Shown here: positions 25,311-34,159 of the stretch, one piece after another
Position numbering within the stretch: position 1 is the first letter of the stretch
Layout of the letters: each line of letters starts with the position of its first letter
From: CAITJF01 sp032654645
GTDB taxonomy: Bacteria; Pseudomonadota; Gammaproteobacteria; Burkholderiales; Gallionellaceae
Length of the DNA stretch: 64,000 bases
Assembly (NCBI GenBank): GCA_032654645.1
Contig: JAULAW010000005.1
Span: 248,001 to 312,000, forward strand
Direction: 5' to 3'
Position numbers and translations under genes: made by a program
Notes under the pieces: model-generated
What the model was told of the DNA's origin: nothing
Seen by the model: the letters and a program-made list of their open reading frames with translations, nothing else
The model's database searches: none

Positions 25311-25508
25311 GGCATGCCATACCCAGCGGTTTCTGCTGTTGCACTCGTCGGCATTTGTGCGATGCATGAAAGGATGGTGCAGATCATGGATAGCTACTTA
25401 TACTCGCGGGCATTCGATTTCTCGTAATGCCCGATGGACTTCATTTCTGATAAAAACTAATTTTCATTATTTTGGCGAGTTATATTTCATTGGATATCGA
25501 CCAGAAAT

Positions 25509-25979
25509 ATGGAACATAAAATGAAAAGATACCGAGCGAGGGCAATCACTATTGTTCTATGTTTGAGCATGATGCTCTTTGTCGAAGCGGGATTCGCAAA
25601 AGAACCGCCAATGAAAGAAATAAGCCGTTCTCACATAGAACTCGACCCTGAAAATAATGGAACGTACACTGGAGAAGCAGGTAAGGATAACTACATTGGG
25701 AATTGTTCTCCTTGTCACGGAATGACCGGGAAAGGGGATGGCCCTCTTGCGGATACTCTCGGAGAAGGAGTAGTGCCTCGCAAATTGAACGATGCCAAAC
25801 TCCTGTCAACCCGAACAGACGAGTTTCTTTTAAAAGTGGTTAAATCTGGTGGAGTTTCGGTGGGTTTCTCCGAATCAATGCCGGATTGGAAGGATACCTT
25901 TACCGACGAAGAGATAAAACAAATTGTTCAATATCTCAGGAACAATATCTGCAAGTGCAAGTACAGTGATAAGAAATAA
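25509..25979 (+). CDS. Periplasmic monohaem cytochrome c (class I)
   Basis: This is a protein of 156 residues with a signal peptide (cleavage near GFA-K). NCSPCHGMTGKGDGP is the haem motif and SESMPDWKDTFTDEEIKQIVQYLR supplies the axial Met and the C-terminal helix. It resembles the haem domain of the cytochrome at 17742, including the S-x-S-M-P spacing, so the two may be functionally related. A second in-frame ATG at 25521 has GGAA upstream and is an alternative start. The tail ending CKCKYSDKK has two extra cysteines. Confidence 0.88.
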   Translation: MEHKMKRYRARAITIVLCLSMMLFVEAGFAKEPPMKEISRSHIELDPENNGTYTGEAGKDNYIGNCSPCHGMTGKGDGPLADTLGEGVVPRKLNDAKLLSTRTDEFLLKVVKSGGVSVGFSESMPDWKDTFTDEEIKQIVQYLRNNICKCKYSDKK

Positions 25980-26054
25980 AGTGGGGAGGAGCCATTCTGT
26001 ATCAAGCGTAGCATTCCTTTTGCGAAACACAAGAACCCGTAAGGAGGTAGTACC

Positions 26055-26246
26055 ATGATTACTCCAATCCATCCAGAAATTCAGTCACAGCAGGTTCCTT
26101 GCAGCATGTGCCGCAAAGAAATCCCACTGAGTGCGGCCTTGACACCGCAAGGCGCGGATTATGTCGGACATTTCTGCGGCATCGAATGCTACGACCAGTT
26201 TGCAGAGCAGGCAAAAACCGACAAACTGAAGAAACCTCAAAAATAA
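26055..26246 (+). CDS. Small DUF3330-like metal-binding protein
   Basis: This is a protein of 63 residues with a strong AAGGAGGT ribosome-binding site. Two CxxC-type pairs, VPCSMCRKEIPLSAA and HFCGIECYDQF, would make a treble-clef-like zinc or iron site, as in DUF3330 proteins. The function is unknown. It is often hard to call such genes by size alone, but the ribosome-binding site and conserved pattern support it. Confidence 0.75.
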   Translation: MITPIHPEIQSQQVPCSMCRKEIPLSAALTPQGADYVGHFCGIECYDQFAEQAKTDKLKKPQK

Positions 26247-26610
26247 TTTGCCGCAGGTATTGGGCTGCCTCGGTAGCGCCTGTGCATCGCCCTTTTCGAG
26301 TATTGCTCGACCAGTCTGCACAGTCGTGCAGTCACTGTATTTCGTCACCCAATTGCTCCGGTTACTTTCGCCTTGAGCGTTTGCCGGATGTGGCTTATAC
26401 CCGCTGGAGAAGCGCAGCTTTGCTCAGCGTACGCCATAACCGGACGTTCACAAGTTGCCGGCGCTGCTGTGTGAGCAACGAGGTACCTCGAAAACTTGCC
26501 TATATATATCTAGGCCTTTCGGTATATATACTCCCTGCTTGCGAAGATGTACCCTATTAACCCAGATTGTTCATTTAATCCGGATTTCTTGGTGCTGACA
26601 GATTGATTCG
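26247..26610. other. Intergenic region, 364 bp
   Basis: No gene is recognisable here on either strand. The right part is AT-rich with GTATATATA-type steps around 26500-26540, which could contain the promoter of the gene at 26611. Confidence 0.5.
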
Positions 26611-28236
26611 ATGACTTCCTGGCTAAAAATACTTGGCGACAAACCGGATCACCCCATGTCAGACGTGGCGGAGGCTAGGAAGCTTCTCGCCAATCTGCCG
26701 CAGAACGACCCCCTCAAGGCCCTGGATGAAATCACTTGCTGGCTGGCTTCAGTCAAGGATACGCCCGGCTTCCGCCCCGAGCGTCGCATGGGCGTCATCA
26801 TGTTGCTGGATGAAACCGGACAGCCGTTCTATGCGGAATTGCTGCGCCAGTATTTGGCCCCATCCCCTTTACATGATTCACCAGGCATGCATATGTGGCA
26901 AGGCGCACATGGTTTTATGCGGGCGTTGGCTGAAGCTTATGCCGTGTGCACCAATGAATACCAGATGGCAGAAAAAAGATCGTTGTCCCATAAGGAGCAG
27001 ATGCCGGTGATCTGCGCCAGGTTGCTGCGAGCTGTCGCCGAACAGATGAAACTGGAACTGATGCGCTATCTGGATGTGGCGCAGGGTGTTTGGGATCAGT
27101 TGTATGCACACTACAACATTGCCGAAGCCAACCAGTTTGCCGACATCATGGTTCGTGTCTATCCCTCGCAGGCTATCAACACCAGCCCCAAGAATGAATT
27201 GCTGCGAGCGATCATCCTGTTTATTTCATCGCCTGCCACTCAGGCACCGGAGCAGATCGAAGCGAGTTATCACATCTCCGCGCGCATGGTAAATCATTTC
27301 TGTTTCAAGCAAGCGCCTGATCCCGATTGCCCTTATCTCATTGACCTCTCAAAGCCTGCCGCTCCGGTTCAAGTGGGTGACAATATCCAGCCCACTCAGG
27401 CTATGCGCTTCATCGGGGCGGCCAGGGCGCTTCCAAAAATGGAAGGCATGGCCCATCAGGATGAGCGGGAAGTCATAGAGCAGAACCATCATTCCGGCTA
27501 CGAATTTACTCCAAAACTTGCCGTGCTCAATCATCTGCGCATATATTGGGGAAGGGAGCGTCCGCGCCGTCAACAGGAGCGTAAAGGCATCAGTGTCAGT
27601 ATCGAAGTGGCTCATGGCTTTAAGGCCATCAGCCTACTGGCTACACGCTTCGAACCGGAACAGAAGGATGGCCTTTCCGAAAAAGATACGAGCAAACCAA
27701 AAGAGCGATCCAAAATCAGCCTCATTGATGAAGAAATAGATTATGTCCGGGAATCCTGGGATATTCTGAATATGAGTATCGGCGGGATCGGAGGGATAGT
27801 GCCGAAGACTACTGGCGCCTGGGTCAAAATTGGAGCCCTGTGCGGGCTTAAGGCCAAAAACAGCAAATTCTGGTGGGTCGGCATGATCCAGCGCTTGCAC
27901 ACGGATCCACATGGCAAGGTGTATGCGGGTATTAAAATACTCTCTAAAAAGCCAATGCTAGTGCGGTTGCGCATCCTGGGCAAAGATGCCGAACGGATAC
28001 CACACTGGGAAAACAGCACCGGTGCATTCACATATGACTACCAGTCGGCTATCTTGTTGCCCGATGCCCAGAGCTCCTACGAGAACGCCACTATGCTGTT
28101 GGAATCCGGGGGGTATGCGGTGGGACGTATATATGAAGCGTTGCTGGGAGAAAAGAGCCGCCATTTTGAGCTCACGGGACTGCTGGCGGAAGGTAAGGAC
28201 TACGAACAGTTTAGCTTCAAGTGGTTGGCAGCCTGA
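26611..28236 (+). CDS. Conserved hypothetical protein, possible PilZ-like C-terminal domain
   Basis: This is a protein of 541 residues, soluble, with no signal. Residues 1-240 are mostly helical. After residue about 380, the segment WDILNMSIGGIGG and the following WWVGMIQRL...GKVYAGIKIL resemble the N-x-S-x-x-G strand and the later beta strands of PilZ (cyclic-di-GMP receptor) domains; the arginine motif that usually precedes is not clear. I do not recognise a named family with certainty. It is the last gene of the plus-strand run before greB, so membership in the preceding cluster is uncertain. Confidence 0.65.
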   Translation: MTSWLKILGDKPDHPMSDVAEARKLLANLPQNDPLKALDEITCWLASVKDTPGFRPERRMGVIMLLDETGQPFYAELLRQYLAPSPLHDSPGMHMWQGAHGFMRALAEAYAVCTNEYQMAEKRSLSHKEQMPVICARLLRAVAEQMKLELMRYLDVAQGVWDQLYAHYNIAEANQFADIMVRVYPSQAINTSPKNELLRAIILFISSPATQAPEQIEASYHISARMVNHFCFKQAPDPDCPYLIDLSKPAAPVQVGDNIQPTQAMRFIGAARALPKMEGMAHQDEREVIEQNHHSGYEFTPKLAVLNHLRIYWGRERPRRQQERKGISVSIEVAHGFKAISLLATRFEPEQKDGLSEKDTSKPKERSKISLIDEEIDYVRESWDILNMSIGGIGGIVPKTTGAWVKIGALCGLKAKNSKFWWVGMIQRLHTDPHGKVYAGIKILSKKPMLVRLRILGKDAERIPHWENSTGAFTYDYQSAILLPDAQSSYENATMLLESGGYAVGRIYEALLGEKSRHFELTGLLAEGKDYEQFSFKWLAA

Positions 28237-28264
28237 CAAGTTTTTTCAAGATCGTGCAAGCGCC

Positions 28265-28825
28265 TTAACCGGAAAAATTTATGGTGCGATAAACGACTTC
28301 CGCCACCTCCAGCCTTTCATCCCCGCCGGGGATGCGCAATATTACAACGTCGCCTTCACGTGCCTTGAGCAGCGCCCGCGCCAGCGGCGATACCCAACTG
28401 ACCAATCCGCGCCCGGGATCGGCTTCATCCACGCCGACAATGCTATAGGTGCGCCCATCGCCATCTTCTCCGCACACCGTTACAGTCGCGCCAAAAAATA
28501 CCTGATCGCATTTTGTACGTTGCAACGGATCTATCACTTCGGCGTTGTCCAGCCGTTTGGAAAGAAAGCGGATGCGCCGATCAATCTCGCGCAGCCGCTT
28601 CTTGCCGTAAATGTAGTCGCCGTTTTCAGAACGGTCGCCGTTGGAGGCGGCCCAGGTGATGGTTTTCACCAATGCCGGGCGCTCCACTTTCCATAGCTGA
28701 TCGAGCTCGTTCTTCAGGCGCTGGTAACCGGATGGCGTGATGTAATTCTTCAGCCCGACGGGAAGCTGCTGCGCCGGTTCCAGATCTTCATCGTCGTCAA
28801 TTTCTCTGGTAAATGCTTTGCTCAT
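28265..28825 (-). CDS. greB: Transcription elongation factor GreB
   Basis: This is a protein of 186 residues. The N-terminal coiled coil (LKNYITPSGYQRLKNELDQLW...ERPALVKTITWAASNGDRSENGDYIYGKKRLREIDRRIRFL) contains the acidic tip D-R-S-E-N that stimulates RNA cleavage by backtracked polymerase. FFGATVTVCGEDGDGRTYSIVG begins the C-terminal FKBP-like domain. GreB, not GreA, is indicated by the basic loop GKKRLREIDRRIRFL. The start at 28825 gives MSKAFTRE, the usual N-terminus. Confidence 0.95.
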   Translation of the reverse strand: MSKAFTREIDDDEDLEPAQQLPVGLKNYITPSGYQRLKNELDQLWKVERPALVKTITWAASNGDRSENGDYIYGKKRLREIDRRIRFLSKRLDNAEVIDPLQRTKCDQVFFGATVTVCGEDGDGRTYSIVGVDEADPGRGLVSWVSPLARALLKAREGDVVILRIPGGDERLEVAEVVYRTINFSG

Positions 28826-29062
28826 TAAATCCAAATAGCCCATTAGCACAAAACTGCGTCATTGATAGAACTACTAGCCATTCGGCTGAGCCCGCACCCG
28901 CAAGGGGCATCCCAGCCAGGTTCCCGCTGCTACGCAGCGACCATGGCGAGACAAGCGGGCAAGTCGCTGGTAATCCCACGCAGGCGGTAATAAATATCGC
29001 CCGCGAAGCGGGGCAATATCGCGGTTTAGTCCGCTTTGCGGGGTGCTTGTCCTTGCTGGATT

Positions 29063-29076
29063 CCCGCCTGCGCGGG
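29063..29076. repeat. Short palindrome between ssb and greB
   Basis: CCCGC and GCGGG around CTGC form a small stem. It is part of the phrase GGATTCCCGCCTGCGCGGGA, a frequently seen extragenic repeat. The region 28826-29107 also has partial CGCGAAGCGGGG-type repeats and no gene. Confidence 0.5.
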
Positions 29077-29107
29077 ATTGATGTCTAATGGATTGTTTGG
29101 GTACCCG

Positions 29108-29578
29108 CTAAAACGGGATGTCGTCATCAAAATTATCAAAGCCAGCCTTAGCCGGAGCAGGCTTGCTGGTTTCTGGCGCGCCAGCCGGAGCCGATGCGGC
29201 GGGCTTGTCCACCACTTCAAAGCTGCCGCCACCAGATGATTTCCCGCCCAGCATGGTCATTTCGTTGACCACGATCTTGGTGGTGTAGCGATCCTTGCCT
29301 TCCTTGTCCTGCCACTTGTCAGTGGTAATCTTGCCATCGACATAAATCTGCGAGCCTTTCTTCAGGTACTCCCCGGCGATCTCTGCCAGCTTGTATGCAC
29401 CACGATTGTAAAACACCAAGTTATGCCATTCGGTCTTTTCCTGTTTTTCGCCACTCTTGTCTCTCCAGTTTTCCGAAGTGGCCAGGGTGACAGTGGTCAC
29501 CGCATCGCCGTTGGTCATGTAACGCGTTTCCGGATCCTTGCCCAGACGCCCCACCAGTATCACCTTGTTTACCGACAT
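29108..29578 (-). CDS. ssb: Single-stranded DNA-binding protein
   Basis: This is a protein of 156 residues. The OB fold is evident from MSVNKVILVGRLGKDPETRY, the aromatic-containing TEWHNLVFYNRGAYKLAEIAGEYLKKGSQIYVDGKI, and the acidic tail DNFDDDIPF that docks partner proteins. GGGGAG lies six bases before the start. Confidence 0.97.
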   Translation of the reverse strand: MSVNKVILVGRLGKDPETRYMTNGDAVTTVTLATSENWRDKSGEKQEKTEWHNLVFYNRGAYKLAEIAGEYLKKGSQIYVDGKITTDKWQDKEGKDRYTTKIVVNEMTMLGGKSSGGGSFEVVDKPAASAPAGAPETSKPAPAKAGFDNFDDDIPF

Positions 29579-29682
29579 TTCACGCTCCCCTTAAAATTGC
29601 GAATGGACAATTGAACCTGTCACTCTGCACTTATATATTTCAACTAGTTAAAAAATACCTTCACTTTTTTACCATCAAATTG

Positions 29683-29925
29683 GAGCTTCTTGCAAAACTA
29701 TTTTTGATAAAAACTGCTCAAAAAAGCGGCGCTTTTACTTGATCTTGGCACAGAACACGCATTTTTTCTGTTGCCGTAAAATCTTATAAAAATCGCAGAT
29801 GTCCCCAATCGCGTTATACGGGCTTTTGCGGCGTTTCCGATCATTTTGACCTCCGGGCAGTAGCTGTGCTGTTTCGACGCTATAGGGGCTCATATAAAAA
29901 TTGTCGCGACTTTTGCAAGAGGCTC
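29683..29925. mobile_element. MITE-like element of 243 bp
   Basis: GAGCTTCTTGCAAAA at the left and TTTTGCAAGAGGCTC at the right are 15-bp inverted ends with one mismatch. The 4-bp sequence ATTG occurs on both sides (29679-29682 and 29926-29929), a likely target duplication. The interior has no transposase; a short minus-strand frame (MIGNAAKARITRLG) is unrecognised. It lies in the 540-bp gap between ssb and the IS4 copy; the remainder of that gap is AT-rich and featureless. Confidence 0.65.
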
Positions 29926-30118
29926 ATTGGATAAAATTAATTTTTATCTGGCAAAAAGATTAAGGACTTGTTTTTTTCCACCGCCCTGATTCAAACCTTC
30001 GAATCAAAGGCCTCATGGCACGATTATACTTTCGATTAATCACTGTTTCATACCCATTTGCAAATCTCATTTGTAGCAATTTCCATCGAGAGAGCACAAA
30101 TTTTCGTTTCTGCGAGTT

Positions 30119-31452
30119 CACTGCTGTCCGGTTAAAAACCGAACAAATTTAATTGGTTATGCATGGGGTCAGGTTCGGAAATGTAACTGCCCCCCGCGAA
30201 AGCTTGAGATAGCGGGGTTTTCTCGAAAACGGAGACCGACAATATCTGTAGCAAAGTGTAAAGCGAGGCATCAATTTGTAACTCCTTTTTAACAACGGCA
30301 ATCAGCACGTAGGTGGCGATGGCGCACCAGATTTGCGTCTTCACCGCATTCTCGCTGTTGCCAATAAAACGTTTGATACGCAGATGCTGCTTGATCCATT
30401 TGAAAAACAATTCGACTTGCCATCGCTGCTTGTACAGCGCGGCGATGGTCAACGCGGGCAACGTCGTATTGTTGGTCAGGAACACCAACGTCTTGCCGGT
30501 TTCCGGGTCTTTGAAACGGACGCGCCGCAACTGTTCCGGGTAGCCTTTCTGGGTGTAAAAACCATCCAGCGCGATGAGTTGGTCGCAGATTATTCCCGTG
30601 CTTCGATCCGCCTTCATCGAGCGCACCCTGTGAGCGTTCATGCCCCGTTTCGCGCGGGTCACGAAGAACGCGCCCGCCTGGTGGAGCGCGAACAGCCTGG
30701 CGAAGTCGAGGTAGCCACGATCCATCACATAAAACGCCCCCGCTTCGATGGGCAAAGTATCCAGAACGTTGACATCGCCCATCTTGCCGTCGGAAATGTG
30801 GATGAATGCCGGGATGTTGCCGCGCAAGTCCAGCAGCGTATGCATCTTGACCGCCGCTTTGGTAGAACGAAACGGCGCCCATGGAAAAAGCGACAGGCAC
30901 AGGTCGATGGTCGTCGCATCCAAGGCGTAGACCGTGTTGTCGAGATCGATGCCAAAGCTGTCCTTGCAATAAAGCTTGCGCGCACGGCGGATAAGCACCA
31001 TCGCCAAGTCTTCCCATATATGCCAGTCGCGCCCTTCGTTGGCATCGGCCAGCGTCGAACGTTTGACTGGCGTGCGAAAGCCCATGCCGTAAAGCTTCTT
31101 CTGGTTGGACAGCAAACAGATTTCGATGTCGCGCAGACTCTCGCGATAAGTCAGTTGCGCGAAGGCCATGGCGCGGAATTGCTCGGTGCAATTCAAGACG
31201 CGCACGCCGGAATCGCCGCCACGGCGCTCGACAATTCGCGCGAAAGCTGGTCCACGGCACAAACTCCATGAGTTGCGCGAACAACGTCTTGCCCAAGTTC
31301 ATAGCTCACCTCCAGAGAAATTGATCTCTGGAAGTTACTCGAACCTGAATGTGAGAAAACTGATTTCAAATCGGCACCAAAATATTTTCTCTGTAACCCG
31401 CATAAATACTGGGCTTCACGCTGTCGATACCCAATTTAACCGGACACCAGTG
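30119..31452 (-). mobile_element. IS4-family insertion sequence, copy 2, with 9-bp target duplication
   Basis: CACTGCTGTCCGGTTAAA (30119-30136) and TTTAACCGGACACCAGTG (31435-31452) are 18-bp ends with one mismatch. CTGCGAGTT is repeated on both sides (30110-30118, 31453-31461). The element is 1334 bp and is a diverged relative of copy 1 at 11218-12539. Confidence 0.93.
30132..31302 (-). pseudogene. IS4-family transposase, copy 2, single-base frameshift near the start
   Basis: MNLGKTLFAQLMEFVPWTSF begins at 31302, but continuation ARIVERRGGDSG is in another frame: one extra base near 31245 breaks the gene after about 20 codons. The rest, to the end NQLNLFGF, is open and keeps the DDE residues (YALDATTIDL, YVMDRGYLDF, YKQRWQVELFFKWIKQHL). 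It is clearly related to copy 1 but differs throughout, so they are distinct members of one subgroup. The frameshift could be a sequencing error or a true inactivation. Confidence 0.85.
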
Positions 31453-31536
31453 CTGCGAGTTTGTTACGTAATCAAAAAGGAAGTCGCCAGATTAAGCGAT
31501 ATCCAAGCAGGAGTTAGCCATCAGGACAAACTACGC

Positions 31537-31800
31537 CTATGTATCGATAAAGAATGACCGCCCATTGATAACTGCCCCCAATACCTTAGCGGTGCTATTC
31601 ACATATTGCCTGCATTCGCGCAGTACTGATGCCGGAACCCCTGCAACCCTGCGGAGCCTGTTTATCGATATGGCTTGACCAGACTTACACATCTCGGACA
31701 TGGCCCATTTGATCTTTCGTTCAAGGAATTTCGCTTGAGTCTCTACAAATTGATTCAGCACATGCTCTGTTTGTGGTTTCAATATAGCATGGTTGAGCAA
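31537..31800 (-). CDS. Unrecognised small protein, possible HTH fragment
   Basis: A frame of 87 residues reads with helix-turn-helix-like RLRRVAGVPASVLRECRQYV and a C-terminus VNSTAKVLGAVINGRSFFIDT. The composition looks protein-like and similar strings occur in transposition accessory proteins, but I cannot name a family. It lies between the IS4 copy and tpiA, where other broken sequence is present, so it may be a remnant. No convincing ribosome-binding site is seen. Confidence 0.35.
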   Translation of the reverse strand: MLNHAILKPQTEHVLNQFVETQAKFLERKIKWAMSEMCKSGQAISINRLRRVAGVPASVLRECRQYVNSTAKVLGAVINGRSFFIDT

Positions 31801-31998
31801 TGCTCAGGCAAGTGAGTGAACGCATCGCATCGCCATTTTTCCATGAGTATGGGTTGCTTCCGGAGCGGAAAATATTTGGGATGCAACGGATGTTTGAAGC
31901 TGCGTCTGGAGTATGCCCAGGAAGCAAGAAATCAAGATTGACCGTTTGGATTTTCGCAGGTAGCATGGCCGCCTTCGTTGTTTCGGAAGTCAGGTCAA

Positions 31999-32754
31999 AT
32001 GCGCCGCAAGCTGGTTGCCGGAAACTGGAAGATGTGTGGGTCGTCGGCCCAGAACGAGGCCTTGCTGAACGCGGTGGTGGCTGGCATGGCGCGAATGCCG
32101 GGGGTGGATTGTGTGGTGTGCGTGCCGTTCCCCTATCTGGCGCAGGCGCAACAGATGTTGCGCGGCAGCCCGGTGAAATGGGGTGCGCAGAATGTGCACC
32201 AATTGGACAAAGGGGCTTTCACCGGTGAGGTGGCGGCTTCCATGCTGTGTGATTTCGGTTGCCGCTATGTGATTGTCGGACATTCAGAACGGCGCAGCCT
32301 GTATGGTGAAAGCAGCCAGTTAGTGGCGGAAAAGTTCGCTGCGGCGCAGAAAGCGGGGCTGTTGCCCATTTTGTGCGTAGGCGAAACACTGACACAGCGC
32401 GAGAGCGGTACTACCGAAGCGGTAGTGGCGGAGCAGCTGGATGAGGTGGTCAAGACGCTGGGTGTGCAATCCTTGCGTAACGCGGTGCTGGCATACGAAC
32501 CGGTGTGGGCGATAGGCACCGGCAAAACTGCCACGCCGGAACAGGCGCAGGCGGTACATGCATTTATCCGTCAGCGCGTGGCTGGACATGACGGGCAGGT
32601 TGCCCAAGGATTGGGTATACTCTACGGCGGCAGTGTCAAGGCATCCAATGCGGTCGAACTGTTTGCCATGCCGGACATTGACGGCGGGCTGATCGGCGGC
32701 GCATCGCTGGTTGCCGGGGAATTTCTGGCTATTTGTAACGCCGGGCAAAATTAA
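31999..32754 (+). CDS. tpiA: Triosephosphate isomerase
   Basis: This is a protein of 251 residues that interconverts dihydroxyacetone phosphate and glyceraldehyde 3-phosphate. LVAGNWKM (Asn and Lys at the active site), VIVGHSERR (catalytic His), AYEPVWAIGTGKTA (catalytic Glu and flexible loop) and LYGGSVKASN (phosphate grip) are all intact. I chose the ATG at 31999 over a TTG seven codons upstream. tpiA-secG-tRNA-Leu-nuo is a common betaproteobacterial order. Confidence 0.97.
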   Translation: MRRKLVAGNWKMCGSSAQNEALLNAVVAGMARMPGVDCVVCVPFPYLAQAQQMLRGSPVKWGAQNVHQLDKGAFTGEVAASMLCDFGCRYVIVGHSERRSLYGESSQLVAEKFAAAQKAGLLPILCVGETLTQRESGTTEAVVAEQLDEVVKTLGVQSLRNAVLAYEPVWAIGTGKTATPEQAQAVHAFIRQRVAGHDGQVAQGLGILYGGSVKASNAVELFAMPDIDGGLIGGASLVAGEFLAICNAGQN

Positions 32755-32775
32755 TTTTGTAATTTGGAGTAGTGT

Positions 32776-33129
32776 GTGGAAACTTTGGTCTGGGTTGTGC
32801 ATGTAATAACTGCGGTGGTGCTGGTCGGCCTGGTGCTGATGCAGCATGGCAAGGGAGCGGATATGGGGGTTTCGTTTGGTTCCGGTTCCGCCGGTAGCCT
32901 GTTCGGCTCGAGCGGTTCCGCCAACTTTTTGAGCCGTAGCACGGCGGTGGCAGCGACGGTGTTTTTCATTACCAGCATGGCGCTGACCTATCTATATGCA
33001 CACCCATTACAGCCTCAGGGTGTGATGGATAAACATGAATTGTCCAAGCCCGTGCAGCAGCCCGCACCCGCTCAGGCTCCAACAGGCAGTGATGCAAGCG
33101 GCTCGAAGTCGCAAGAAATACCGAAGTAA
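32776..33129 (+). CDS. secG: Preprotein translocase subunit SecG
   Basis: This is a protein of 117 residues. Two transmembrane helices (LVWVVHVITAVVLVGLVLMQ and AATVFFITSMALTYLYA) flank the conserved GKGADMGVSFGSGSAGSLFGSSGSANFLSR loop. The C-terminal tail is Pro/Ala/Ser-rich and variable. It starts with GTG at 32776, with GGAG upstream, 21 bp after tpiA. Confidence 0.95.
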   Translation: METLVWVVHVITAVVLVGLVLMQHGKGADMGVSFGSGSAGSLFGSSGSANFLSRSTAVAATVFFITSMALTYLYAHPLQPQGVMDKHELSKPVQQPAPAQAPTGSDASGSKSQEIPK

Positions 33130-33138
33130 AAAATTTAT

Positions 33139-33223
33139 GCCGATGTGGTGAAATTGGTAGACACGCTAGCTTGAGGGGCTAGTGGCGAAAGCCGTAGCAG
33201 TTCGAGTCTGCTCATCGGCACCA
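33139..33223 (+). tRNA. tRNA-Leu (anticodon GAG), CCA encoded
   Basis: The acceptor stem GCCGATG pairs with CATCGGC, followed by A and an encoded CCA. The anticodon stem CTAGC/GCTAG encloses the loop TTGAGGG with GAG as anticodon. A variable arm of class II size (TGGCGAAAGCCGT) and the TTCGAGT T-loop complete the cloverleaf. Confidence 0.95.
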
Positions 33224-33328
33224 GGTATCAAGCCAATATTTCCATAGCTCCACCATTATAATAAAAATAAGAATGGGCTAACGTGCGGCTCGTTAAGTAA
33301 GGCGCAGAACTAAAGGGAGAAAAACTCA

Positions 33329-33685
33329 ATGTTGGAAAATTATTTTCCGGTGCTGTTGTTCATCTTTATTGGCATCGTGATGGGTGTTGCCCCTGTGGTG
33401 CTGGGCAAGCTGGTATCCCCATATCGCCCGGATAGCAGAAAAAACTCTCCCTATGAATGCGGTTTTGAGGCGTTTGAAGACGCGCGCATGAAATTTGATG
33501 TGCGCTATTACCTCGTTGCCATACTGTTCATCCTGTTCGATCTTGAAATCGCGTTCATGTTTCCCTGGGCGGTCGTGCTCAAGGAAATCGGCACGTTCGG
33601 TTTTGTTTCCATGATGATCTTTCTGGCTATCCTCGTGGTTGGCTTTGTCTACGAATGGATGAAAGGAGCATTGGAATGGGAATAG
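33329..33685 (+). CDS. nuoA: NADH-quinone oxidoreductase subunit A
   Basis: This is a protein of 118 residues with three transmembrane helices. YRPDSRKNSPYECGFEAFEDARMKFDVRYYLVAILFILFDLE carries the conserved Cys loop that moves at the quinone site of complex I. AAAGGGAG precedes the start. It is the first gene of the 14-gene operon that runs to 47919. Its end overlaps nuoB by 10 bp. Confidence 0.96.
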   Translation: MLENYFPVLLFIFIGIVMGVAPVVLGKLVSPYRPDSRKNSPYECGFEAFEDARMKFDVRYYLVAILFILFDLEIAFMFPWAVVLKEIGTFGFVSMMIFLAILVVGFVYEWMKGALEWE

Positions 33686-34152
33686 AAGGCATTCTGGAGA
33701 AGGGCGTTGTCACCATGACGCTCGATACCATTATCAATTACACCCGTACCGGGTCGCTTTGGCCGATGACCTTCGGGCTGGCCTGTTGCGCCGTGGAGAT
33801 GATGCATGCCGGTGCGGCGCGCTATGATCTGGATCGTTTCGGCGTGGTGTTTCGTCCCAGCCCGCGCCAATCTGACGTGATGGTGGTGGCAGGCACGTTG
33901 TGCAACAAGATGGCCCCGGCCTTGCGCAAGGTGTACGACCAGATGGCCGAGCCGCGCTGGGTGATTTCCATGGGTTCATGCGCCAATGGCGGCGGTTATT
34001 ACCACTACTCCTATTCGGTGGTGCGCGGATGCGACCGCATCGTGCCGGTGGATGTTTATGTGCCGGGTTGCCCGCCGACAGCCGAGGCGTTGTTGTACGG
34101 CTTCATCCAGTTGCAAAACAAAATCAAACGAACTAATACCATTGCACGTTAG
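33676..34152 (+). CDS. nuoB: NADH-quinone oxidoreductase subunit B
   Basis: This is a protein of 158 residues that holds cluster N2, the last iron-sulfur centre before quinone. The tandem cysteines in GLACCAVEMM, plus SMGSCANGGGYYHYSYSVVRGCDRIVPVDVYVPGCPPT, give the four ligands. AAAGGAG upstream of 33676 sets the start. Confidence 0.97.
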   Translation: MGIEGILEKGVVTMTLDTIINYTRTGSLWPMTFGLACCAVEMMHAGAARYDLDRFGVVFRPSPRQSDVMVVAGTLCNKMAPALRKVYDQMAEPRWVISMGSCANGGGYYHYSYSVVRGCDRIVPVDVYVPGCPPTAEALLYGFIQLQNKIKRTNTIAR

Positions 34153-34159
34153 GGTTACT

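Noticed and set aside
31800..31998. Plus-strand frame upstream of tpiA
   Set aside because: It runs into tpiA in a different frame and has no recognisable protein features; it may be remnant sequence next to the IS copy.
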